Part shown: piece after piece, positions 17,619 through 24,616 of the stretch
How positions within the stretch are numbered: position 1 is the first letter of the stretch
Layout of the letters: each line of letters opens with the position of its first letter
Origin: JBKBIP01 sp046297495
Lineage (GTDB): Bacteria > Planctomycetota > Planctomycetia > Gemmatales > Gemmataceae
Assembly: GCA_046297495.1 (NCBI GenBank)
Contig: JBKBIP010000009.1
Span: 108,435-172,434, forward strand
Length of the DNA: 64,000 bases
Direction of reading: 5' to 3'
Notes under the pieces: model-generated
Databases searched by the model: none
What the model was told of the DNA's origin: nothing
Seen by the model: the letters and a program-made list of their open reading frames with translations, nothing else
Position numbers and translations under genes: made by a program

Positions 17619-17957
17619 ATGATGAACGAGCAACGCATGTCGCTACCAACAGCCACCAAGGAACCAAACGGAACGGATGCCGTTGTCAAGGAGCGCAATG
17701 AAGCTAGCAAAGCTCCAGAAACCAGCCCGCCGCCAACCACGAATGGAGTTCCCAGTCATCAACGGGTACAGGACTTGGCCCATTTGGGTGGCTCGGTCGG
17801 CGGTAAAGTGGGCGCGGTCGTGGGTTCCGTCGTGGGTGCCGTCGTCGGTGCGTTGGGTGGCGCGATCTGCGGGGCCATCGGCGGCGCGGTTTCGGGCGCG
17901 ATTTCCGGCGCCATGTCCGGCGGCCAATTCCATCGGGCTTCCACGGATATGAAATAA
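17619..17957 (+). CDS. Glycine-zipper protein
   Basis: 112 residues from the ATG at 17619, which has GGGGA six bases upstream. The frame is open further upstream but without a ribosome binding site. The N-terminal 55 residues are polar and probably disordered. Residues about 58-103 are a run of GxxxG-type repeats (GGSVGGKVGAVVGSVVGAVV, then GALGGAICGAIGGAVSGAIS). This is a glycine-zipper pattern that packs helices in membranes. Such proteins are associated with envelopes or, in toxins, pores. No signal peptide is visible. Function unknown. Confidence 0.7.
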   Translation: MMNEQRMSLPTATKEPNGTDAVVKERNEASKAPETSPPPTTNGVPSHQRVQDLAHLGGSVGGKVGAVVGSVVGAVVGALGGAICGAIGGAVSGAISGAMSGGQFHRASTDMK

Positions 17958-18034
17958 ACAAGGCGGTTTCCAAGTCTGTCGGCGGGAAGAAAACCAGGGG
18001 CATCAGCCCCAGGCAGCCAGTCGCGTGAATCGCG

Positions 18035-19423
18035 CTAAACAATACCTCCGCACTGCTCACCGAGCAGCAGCTGCCGCATCTCTCCCGCCAAAAACACCGA
18101 GCCGGTCACGCAAATCAGGTCGTCGGGGGCAGCGGCAGCGCGGGCCGCGTGCCAGGCGTCCGCCGGCATCGGGCAGACCGTGCAGGGCAACGCCGCGTCG
18201 GCCCGCAGCCGCTCGACCATTTGTTCGGGAGGCAGGCAGCGGGGATTGTTGAGATAACGGGTCAGGTAGGCATGATCGAAAGAGGGGGCCAGCACGCGGA
18301 GCATCCCTGTTATATCTTTGTCATTACTCACGGCCAGGATAAGCAGCCGCCGACCACCGGGGAACGATTGCCGCAACGTCTCGACCAGCGCTTGCACCGA
18401 GGCGACATTGTGGGCGCAATCGAGCACCACCAGCGGCCGCCGGGACACCACCTCCATGCGGGCTGGCCAGCGCACCTGGGCCAACCCGTCGCGCACGGCT
18501 TGATCGGGAATGTCGATCCGTTCCGCGCGCAAGTGTTCCACCACGGCGACCGCCAGGGCCGCGTTGGCCGCTTGATGCTCTCCCAGCAGTCCCAGCTCCA
18601 TCCACGGCCAGTCATGGTGTCCGGCGCGGATGCGGACACAGGCATGACGCTCCTGTTCGGACGTGACCAGACCCGGACGATATTCGTAATGGACATCGCG
18701 GCCGAGCTGCCACAGGGGCGCTCCCCGCTCGCGGCTGACTTCCTCAATGACCTGCCGTGCCTCGGCCACGGTGGCCCCGCTGACGACGGGACGGCCCGCT
18801 TTGATGATGCCCGCTTTTTCATAGGCGATTTGGGCCAGTCGCTCGCCGAGTAGATGGGTGTGATCGTGGCTGATGCTGGTGATGACGGCGACTAGGGGAT
18901 GACAGACGTTGGTGGAATCAAACCGCCCCCCCAGCCCGACTTCCAGAACGGCCAGGTCCACGCGCTGGCGGGCGAAGGACAAAAAACCCAAGGCAGTGAC
19001 AATCTCGAAAAACGTCGGGCCGGCTTCCGCTGGCTCCAAGCGGGCATCGAGAATTTCGACCGCCGCCTTTACTTCGGTCATGAGGACGGCCAATTCATCC
19101 GGTGTGATCGGCTGATCGTCGATTTGAATACGTTCCTCGACTTGGCTCAGATGCGGCGAGGTGAACAAGCCCGTCCGCAACCCCGCCCGCCGCACGATGG
19201 CCGCCAGCATGGCCGCCGTCGAGCCTTTCCCCTTACTGCCGGCGACATGTACGATAGGCGCATCATGATGGGGATTGCCCAGCAGCTCCAAGAGCGCCCG
19301 CATTCGATCTAACTTCAAATCCCCTGGCTGAGGAGAACGTTGTTCGTAGTTGATGCGACCGTACCAGAAGGCCAAAGCCTGTTCATACGTCAGACAGGGC
19401 AGGGGAAATGGCGGTTTGGACAC
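18035..19423 (-). CDS. folC: Bifunctional folylpolyglutamate synthase/dihydrofolate synthase
   Basis: 462 residues, Mur-ligase superfamily. It adds glutamate to dihydropteroate or folates with ATP. The P-loop is HVAGSKGKGSTAAML (about 57-71). FTSPHL and VEERI.I follow, and a metal/ATP region VLEVGLGGRFDSTNV is at about 160-175. ITSISHDHTHLLG and the carbamylated-lysine region EKAGIIKAGRPVV are also present. The C-terminal Mur-ligase domain carries LDCAHN and LAVSNDKD. The first codon appears to be GTG (MSKPPF). It stands alone between genes of other function. Confidence 0.93.
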   Translation of the reverse strand: MSKPPFPLPCLTYEQALAFWYGRINYEQRSPQPGDLKLDRMRALLELLGNPHHDAPIVHVAGSKGKGSTAAMLAAIVRRAGLRTGLFTSPHLSQVEERIQIDDQPITPDELAVLMTEVKAAVEILDARLEPAEAGPTFFEIVTALGFLSFARQRVDLAVLEVGLGGRFDSTNVCHPLVAVITSISHDHTHLLGERLAQIAYEKAGIIKAGRPVVSGATVAEARQVIEEVSRERGAPLWQLGRDVHYEYRPGLVTSEQERHACVRIRAGHHDWPWMELGLLGEHQAANAALAVAVVEHLRAERIDIPDQAVRDGLAQVRWPARMEVVSRRPLVVLDCAHNVASVQALVETLRQSFPGGRRLLILAVSNDKDITGMLRVLAPSFDHAYLTRYLNNPRCLPPEQMVERLRADAALPCTVCPMPADAWHAARAAAAPDDLICVTGSVFLAGEMRQLLLGEQCGGIV

Positions 19424-19677
19424 AGTCAGCGGCCCCCGGATGGATTAGCGAATGTCACATCAATCGGTCCCTACAGGGGACCGAAAACCTCATTATACTC
19501 ACCATGCCAATTCGGGCAGATGATAGATGGTCAGGGCGAAAATCGGCTAGGATACAATTGGGAAGAATGACGAAGCAACTCGCCCAGTTCCGCCTTACGT
19601 TCTTAGTCCGCCTAAAGTATCCTAAATATGGAAATCGAATCACTAGGCTATCACCCTTCCCCACCAAGGAGACCGTC

Positions 19678-20193
19678 ATGGCCATAGCATCCCCTTTCCC
19701 TCTCAAAACCTGGATTGACGAACACCGTCACCTGTTGCAACCACCGGTCGGGAATGCCATGATCTGGAATAGTCATTTCCTGGTCATGGTGGTCGGCGGG
19801 CCGAATCAGCGCACCGATTACCACATCAATCCGGGAGAAGAGTTGTTCTATCAGGTCGAAGGGGACATCGTACTGAAAGTAATCGACGACGGCCAGCCGC
19901 GCGATATTCCCATCAAAGAGGGGGAAATTTTCCTGCTGCCGGCGCGGGTGCCGCACTCGCCGCAACGTCCGGCGCACACCGTCGGCCTGGTTGTCGAGCA
20001 ACCGAAGGCTTTCCAGGAAAATCATCATCTGCGCTGGTACTGCCCGAAGTGCCTGGCGGTTGTCTATGACGAGGAATTTCGCCCCGCCGACATCGGCCAA
20101 CAAATCAAGGCGATCCTGACCAAGTTCCACGGCAGCGCGGCATTGCGGACGTGCAAGCAATGTGGCACGGTCCATCCCGTGCCGGCGGCGTAG
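19678..20193 (+). CDS. 3-hydroxyanthranilate 3,4-dioxygenase
   Basis: 171 residues from the ATG at 19678, with AAGGAGA upstream. It opens the ring of 3-hydroxyanthranilate to 2-amino-3-carboxymuconate semialdehyde with Fe(II) and O2. Iron ligands of the cupin are visible as H49 and E55 (YHINPGEELFY) and H93 (RVPHSPQRP). Bacterial enzymes of this type also carry a C-terminal rubredoxin-like metal site, seen here as C122/C125 (YCPKC) and C159/C162 (TCKQC). The ACMSD gene 730 bases downstream uses its product, so the two form one branch of tryptophan or aminobenzoate breakdown. An Uma2 gene sits between them. Confidence 0.93.
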   Translation: MAIASPFPLKTWIDEHRHLLQPPVGNAMIWNSHFLVMVVGGPNQRTDYHINPGEELFYQVEGDIVLKVIDDGQPRDIPIKEGEIFLLPARVPHSPQRPAHTVGLVVEQPKAFQENHHLRWYCPKCLAVVYDEEFRPADIGQQIKAILTKFHGSAALRTCKQCGTVHPVPAA

Positions 20194-20220
20194 AAACCAT
20201 TATTCATCCGTCAAGGTTAG

Positions 20221-20241
20221 CGACGCTTCGCGGAAGCGTCG
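20221..20241. repeat. Perfect hairpin between 3-HAO and Uma2 genes
   Basis: Nine-base arms CGACGCTTC (20221-20229) and GAAGCGTCG (20233-20241) around a GCG loop. There is no T run. It may be an attenuator or mRNA-stability element between the 3-HAO gene and the following Uma2 gene. Confidence 0.5.
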
Positions 20242-20286
20242 TGGGCTTGTGAATAGTTCCCCTCCGCCCCGTGTTGGAGATGTTCG

Positions 20287-20898
20287 ATGAAAACTTTGCT
20301 CGTCAACCCCCAGCTTGGGCCGGAACTGAATGGTACTCTGATGACCCCCGCCGAGTTCGACGCCGTTGCGGAATATGACGACAGCTGGCGTTATGAGCTG
20401 ATTCATGGGGTGTTAGTCGTGAATCCAATACCTTCCGAAGCTCAGGCCCATCCCAATGAATATCTGGAGGGGCTCCTTTTCGTTTATCAGACGCAACATC
20501 CACAGGGGGCGACCCTCGATCTCACGTTACCGGAACGCTACGTCCGTACCTCGGACAGCCGGCGGTTGGCGGATCGGGTCATCTGGGCAGGGTTGGGCCG
20601 GCTGCCGCAGCCACGCCGGGACGTGCCCACTATCGTCGTCGAATTTGTCTCCCAAAGGAAGCGCAATCGCCAGCGCGATTACGATGACAAACGAAAGGAA
20701 TACCTGGCTGTCGGCGTGGCGGAGTATTGGGTCTTCGACCGCTTCCAACGCACGCTGACGGTCTTTCGCCGCAAACGGCCCATGAAAAAAGTGCTGGCCG
20801 AGACGGACCAATATCAAACGTCGCTGCTACCTGGCTTCGTGCTGCCGGTCGGAGACATCCTCGCCGTCGCCGACCGTTGGACGGAGGGGGAAGAGTGA
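20287..20898 (+). CDS. Uma2-family putative endonuclease
   Basis: 203 residues. It has the complete Uma2 pattern: MTPAEFDAV..YDDSWRYELIHGVLVV near the N-terminus, ADRVIWAGLGRLP at about 96-108 (the D of the PD motif), and PTIVVEFVSQRKRNRQRDY at about 114-132 (E and downstream basic residue). KRKEYLAVGVAEYWVFD and the C-terminal TSLLPGFVLPV follow. This is the more usual, compact family form, without the coiled-coil tail of the gene at 4026-4760. It lies between two genes of one catabolic branch and ends 25 bases before ACMSD, so it may be co-transcribed with them. Confidence 0.88.
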   Translation: MKTLLVNPQLGPELNGTLMTPAEFDAVAEYDDSWRYELIHGVLVVNPIPSEAQAHPNEYLEGLLFVYQTQHPQGATLDLTLPERYVRTSDSRRLADRVIWAGLGRLPQPRRDVPTIVVEFVSQRKRNRQRDYDDKRKEYLAVGVAEYWVFDRFQRTLTVFRRKRPMKKVLAETDQYQTSLLPGFVLPVGDILAVADRWTEGEE

Positions 20899-20923
20899 AG
20901 GACTGGCCTGCCGGGGAATTATC

Positions 20924-21973
20924 ATGAAAATCGACTTGCACACGCACATTCTGCCCCCTCAGTGGCCGGACCTGCGGCAGCGTTACGGCTACGGCGGCTT
21001 CGTGCAGCTGGAACATCATGGCCCTGGTTGCGCCCGCATGATGATCGACGGCAAGCCCTTCCGCGACATCGAGGCCAATTGCTGGGACCCCGAAGCTCGC
21101 ATCGAAGAATGTCGTCGGCATGGCGTCGATGTGCAAGTCTTGTCTACCGTGCCAGTCATGTTTAGCTATTGGGCCAAGCCGGAACATACTCATGATCTAG
21201 CCCGATTGCTCAATGACCATCTCGCCGAGGTGATTGGCCGGTATCCCCGGCATTTCACCGGGTTGGGGACGCTGCCGCTACAAGCCCCGGATTTGGCTAT
21301 CCGGGAGTTGGAACGCTGCGTCCGGGGATTGAATCTGCCGGGCGTGCAAATTGGTAGTCATGTCAATGAGTGGAACCTGGATGATCCGAACTTGGCGCCG
21401 GTCTTCGAGGCGGCGCAGGACTTGGGGGCGGCGATTTTCGTGCATCCGTGGGACATGCTCGGCAAGGAACGCATGAGCCGGTACTGGCTGGGCTGGCTGG
21501 TGGGGATGCCGGCGGAAACGGCGCTGGCCATCTGCTCGGTGATCTTCGGCGGCGTGCTAGATCGCTGGCCGCGCTTGCGGCTGTGCTTTGCGCATGGCGG
21601 CGGCGATTTTCCCGGCACCCTCGGCCGCATCGAGCATGGCTGGCAAGTCCGGCCCGATTTGTGCGCCGTTCACGGTTGCCGAAACCCGCGTGATTATCTC
21701 CAGCAATTTTATGTCGATTCCTTGGTTCACAGCCCCGAAGCGTTGCGTCTCTTGCTCCATCTGTTCGGCCCGCGGCGCATCGCTTTGGGGAGTGACTATC
21801 CGTTTCCGCTAGGGGAGGATCGGCCGGGGACTCTGATCGAGTCATTGCCGGAATTGTCCGCCGAGGACCGGCGGCTTTTGCTGGCCGAGACGGCGCTGGA
21901 GTTTCTGGGACCAAGAGCCGCCGCCGTGACGGGCGCTAAGCCTGCCAGCGGGCAAGTGCTCTCTCCTCAGTGA
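20924..21973 (+). CDS. 2-amino-3-carboxymuconate-6-semialdehyde decarboxylase (ACMSD) or close amidohydrolase relative
   Basis: 349 residues, metal-dependent amidohydrolase fold. Zinc ligands are expected at H6 and H8 (DLHTHILPP), H174 (FVHPWDM) and D291 (GSDYPFP), with catalytic H224 (FAHGGGDFP). The ACMSD-typical GVDVQVLSTVPVMFSYWA and PLQAPDLAIRELER segments are present. It decarboxylates the product of 3-hydroxyanthranilate dioxygenase, whose gene lies upstream, and so diverts flux from quinolinate to 2-aminomuconate. The C-terminal 20 residues beyond the barrel are unusual, Ala/Gly-rich and probably disordered. Confidence 0.92.
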   Translation: MKIDLHTHILPPQWPDLRQRYGYGGFVQLEHHGPGCARMMIDGKPFRDIEANCWDPEARIEECRRHGVDVQVLSTVPVMFSYWAKPEHTHDLARLLNDHLAEVIGRYPRHFTGLGTLPLQAPDLAIRELERCVRGLNLPGVQIGSHVNEWNLDDPNLAPVFEAAQDLGAAIFVHPWDMLGKERMSRYWLGWLVGMPAETALAICSVIFGGVLDRWPRLRLCFAHGGGDFPGTLGRIEHGWQVRPDLCAVHGCRNPRDYLQQFYVDSLVHSPEALRLLLHLFGPRRIALGSDYPFPLGEDRPGTLIESLPELSAEDRRLLLAETALEFLGPRAAAVTGAKPASGQVLSPQ

Positions 21974-22086
21974 CCAGCGTGGGCTATACTGTACAAAGAG
22001 AAAATACCTCAATTCCCCTCGATTCCAGGCAGAGTTGGGAACGAGAAAACATCGCCTTATTTTTTCGCCTGGAAATATGGAAGTCA

Positions 22087-23151
22087 ATGGTGAGTAAACG
22101 CATTCTCTGGGCAGCGTCGAAATATCTACTCGGCTTCGGTTTGTTGGCTTGGGTCATCTGGAAATACTGGGCCCCCCCCGATAGCATCGGCATCGCGGAG
22201 GCCTTGCGGAAACCGATCCATTGGCTGCCAGTGATGTTGGCCGCGACTTTCTTCATGGCCAGCAGCATGTTGACCTTTGTGCGTTGGTACGTGTTGGTGC
22301 GCGCCCAGGAATTACCTTTCACTTTGTTCAACGCTTTTCGTCTAGGGCTGGTCGGCTTCTTCTTCAACGCTTTTCTGCCCGGTTCGGTGAGTGGCGACAT
22401 TGTCAAGGCAGTCTTTCTGGTGCGCGAGCAGAATCGCCGTACCGTGGCCATCTCGACGTTGATCGTTGATCGTGCTGTCGGCTTGTGGGGACTGTTCTGG
22501 CTGGTGGCGCTGCTTGGGCTATTCTTCTGGGGTATCGGAAACGAAGCCTTGCGCGACTCCGCATATTTACAAACCATCGTGCTGATCTCCGTTGGCATCG
22601 TCGTCTTTTCGCTGGCGTGTTGGGGATTACTGGGAATCTTGCCGGACAAGCGGGCGCGGCGCTTCGCGTCCCGGCTGGAACATCTTCCCAAAGTCGGCAT
22701 GGCCGCCGCCGAGATGTGGCGCGCGGTGTGGATGTATCGCCAGAAGTGGCAAGGGCTTAGTTTGGCGCTGATACTGGCCATCATTGGTCATGTGGGTTTC
22801 GTGCTGACCTTCTTCTTCGCCGCCATGATTTTCCTGGCCCCCAGTGAGCGAGATGCCATTCCCAGCATGGTGGAGCATTTCTTGCTCGTGCCCATCGGCA
22901 TGACCTTTCAGGCGGTGTTTCCCGCGCCCGGCGGCGTCGGGGGGGCCGAGATGGCTTACGGTTGGCTCTATACCTTGGTCGGCAAGCTAGCGGCCTTTGG
23001 TGTGTTGGGTTCCCTGGCGCAGCGCATGATCATGTGGGTGTTGGCCTTTGCGGGCTATCTGGTGTATCTGCGCATGCGCCCCAGCATGGCCGCGATCCCG
23101 GCCTCTCCCTCACCACTCCCCACACCTCAAATGCAAGTCAGCGAGGCGTGA
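22087..23151 (+). CDS. YbhN/AglD-family (lysylphosphatidylglycerol synthase TM domain-like) membrane protein
   Basis: About 354 residues from the ATG at 22087 (MVSKRILW), the first start that gives a normal N-terminus; the frame is open back to 21970. It has about eight membrane helices. Family marks are RLGLVGFFFNAFLPGSVSGD with a following VFLVREQ, TLIVDRAVGLWGLF, and PIGMTFQAVFPAPGGVGGAEMAYGWL. The superfamily (UPF0104) includes flippase-like and lipid-modifying proteins; the substrate cannot be inferred. It begins about 110 bases after ACMSD and is probably independent of it. Confidence 0.85.
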   Translation: MVSKRILWAASKYLLGFGLLAWVIWKYWAPPDSIGIAEALRKPIHWLPVMLAATFFMASSMLTFVRWYVLVRAQELPFTLFNAFRLGLVGFFFNAFLPGSVSGDIVKAVFLVREQNRRTVAISTLIVDRAVGLWGLFWLVALLGLFFWGIGNEALRDSAYLQTIVLISVGIVVFSLACWGLLGILPDKRARRFASRLEHLPKVGMAAAEMWRAVWMYRQKWQGLSLALILAIIGHVGFVLTFFFAAMIFLAPSERDAIPSMVEHFLLVPIGMTFQAVFPAPGGVGGAEMAYGWLYTLVGKLAAFGVLGSLAQRMIMWVLAFAGYLVYLRMRPSMAAIPASPSPLPTPQMQVSEA

Positions 23152-23189
23152 GGAAGGGGACAAGCGCGCGAAGTTCTTCCATCCCTTGA

Positions 23190-23212
23190 GAATCGATTCA
23201 TTGGTTCGCACG
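23190..23212. repeat. Degenerate half-copy of the dispersed palindrome
   Basis: GATTCATTGGTTCGCACGC (about 23194-23212) matches the left arm of the family, but no matching right arm follows. A separate short inverted repeat, TGAGAATCG/CGATTCTCA, encloses the region between the convergent YbhN-like and cupin genes. Confidence 0.45.
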
Positions 23213-23240
23213 CACCTGTTTTTTTCTGTTCCTGCGATTC

Positions 23241-23717
23241 TCACACGCCGCTTTTCGCCTCCGCCAAGCGCCGCAAGCCTTCGCCGGTCGGCACGTTGAT
23301 GAACAGACAGAACAGCATGTCGGCGCCGGTGTTGCGCAATTCGTGCTCGGCGTGGGGTGGGATGTGGATCACGTCCTCCGCTTGCACTTCCTGGCACTGG
23401 CCATCCAAGACAAACGTGCCGCAGCCGCGCAAAATGACGACCAGTTCCTCGGCGTCGGGGTGAATGTGCAGCTCGGCCACATGCCGACCGCCGGGCGGAA
23501 TGGCCATGTGATGCACGAATTGGATGGTTTGTAAACAGGTACGCTCCGGTGTCGCTTCCGTCTCATACAATCGTCGCACCGGAGCGGGTTGTTGGCAACG
23601 GTCTTGCCATTGTCCTTGCTCGTCGCGCACCAGATAACGGATGACCCGATGTGGATTGTTGAATAACAGGCTTTGTACCACGCCGTAAGGTTGGCTTTTC
23701 CAGTTCGCAATGGTCAT
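23241..23717 (-). CDS. Cupin-domain protein, last gene of the Ter-type operon
   Basis: 158 residues. It has the two cupin motifs: H-containing HIHPDAEELVVILRG (about 83-97, metal ligands H and E) and IPPHAEHELRNTG (about 118-130). The N-terminal 60 residues precede the barrel and contain YGVVQSLLFNNPHRVIRYLVRDEQGQ. It starts 23 bases after the stop of the TIM-barrel lyase gene in the same direction, so it is probably part of that operon. The reaction is unknown. Cupins often bind small metabolites, so modification or sensing of the operon's product is a reasonable guess. It is not among the standard members of this module as I know it. Confidence 0.75.
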   Translation of the reverse strand: MTIANWKSQPYGVVQSLLFNNPHRVIRYLVRDEQGQWQDRCQQPAPVRRLYETEATPERTCLQTIQFVHHMAIPPGGRHVAELHIHPDAEELVVILRGCGTFVLDGQCQEVQAEDVIHIPPHAEHELRNTGADMLFCLFINVPTGEGLRRLAEAKSGV

Positions 23718-23740
23718 GGTTCGTCACCGATAGTAAAGGG

Positions 23741-24616
23741 TTATTGCTCCCGCACCCCATAGCGTTTGGCCCGTTCAACGAGAAGGGCCGCCCAGCCGCG
23801 ATGGGTGGCAGGCTCGCACATGGCTTGTTCGTGACGGAACACCGGCGGGGCGCATTCCTCCAAGACGCGCTCGGCCATGCGCAGCTCATTCACGGACACA
23901 CGATAGCAACTTTCAATCAGCGGCACCTGGGCGGGATGAATCGCCGTTTTGCCAAAGAGGCCGTAGGTCAAATCGCGGCGTGTCTCCCGCGCCAGCACGC
24001 GGGCGCCGTGCAGGTAATCGAACACCGGGGCAGTCAGATTGAAGCCGTAGGGACGGAAGATAGTCACCAGCTGGGAGATCGTGACTACCAACGGCGTCGC
24101 GTAGATGGTGCGCCCCAACGGCCGGCGCAGGCCCATTGTGCTCAGCAAATCGTTGCCGCCGATGCGCAGCGACAGGATGCGCCAGCGTTCGCCGAGCAGC
24201 CGCTCGCGCAGGGCGGTCATGGCGGCGGGATCGAACACCTCGCGCGTCTCCAGCGTGGGCATGAGCAGAAACGGCGCGTCCTCCGGCACGGCCTTCAGAT
24301 ATTCGTCGATATTGCGCGCCGTCACCTTGGGCAACACGAAGCCGGTCAGCCGGTCGATGTGATCCAAGCCCAAACATTGACGCAACACTGCTACATCGCG
24401 GACCCGGATGAAACGCAGTAGTGGTCCATTCTCGAAGCAGCACAGCGCTGCTTGCAGATTGGCTAATGCCTCTTGCACGTCATCGGGGCGGATGGCGTCT
24501 TCCGTGCAAAAGATCACCGAACGCAAGCGGGGATATTTCCAGCCATTGCCAATTGCCACCAAATCCTGGCGCAAACTGGGGACGTACAAGGAAGCGCCCA
24601 GATCGAGATAATTCAT
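23741..24616 (-). CDS. TIM-barrel C-C bond lyase (HpcH/HpaI citrate-lyase-like) of the Ter-type biosynthetic module
   Basis: 291 residues from the ATG at 24614-24616 (MNYLDLGASLYVPS). The frame is open far upstream, but that part overlaps the preceding gene. Citrate-lyase-like features are SLYVPSLR near the start, SVIFCTEDAIRPDDVQEAL at about 36-54, FVLPKVTARNIDEYL at about 98-112 and a C-terminal GLFGKTAIHPAQVPLIE. The HP in this last segment is the CitE signature. The family is the C-C_Bond_Lyase found in stress loci with ter genes. The start codon overlaps the stop of the HAD-StiP gene by four bases. It is probably an aldolase or lyase making the carbon skeleton of a nucleoside-like metabolite; substrate unknown. 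Confidence 0.85.
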   Translation of the reverse strand: MNYLDLGASLYVPSLRQDLVAIGNGWKYPRLRSVIFCTEDAIRPDDVQEALANLQAALCCFENGPLLRFIRVRDVAVLRQCLGLDHIDRLTGFVLPKVTARNIDEYLKAVPEDAPFLLMPTLETREVFDPAAMTALRERLLGERWRILSLRIGGNDLLSTMGLRRPLGRTIYATPLVVTISQLVTIFRPYGFNLTAPVFDYLHGARVLARETRRDLTYGLFGKTAIHPAQVPLIESCYRVSVNELRMAERVLEECAPPVFRHEQAMCEPATHRGWAALLVERAKRYGVREQ

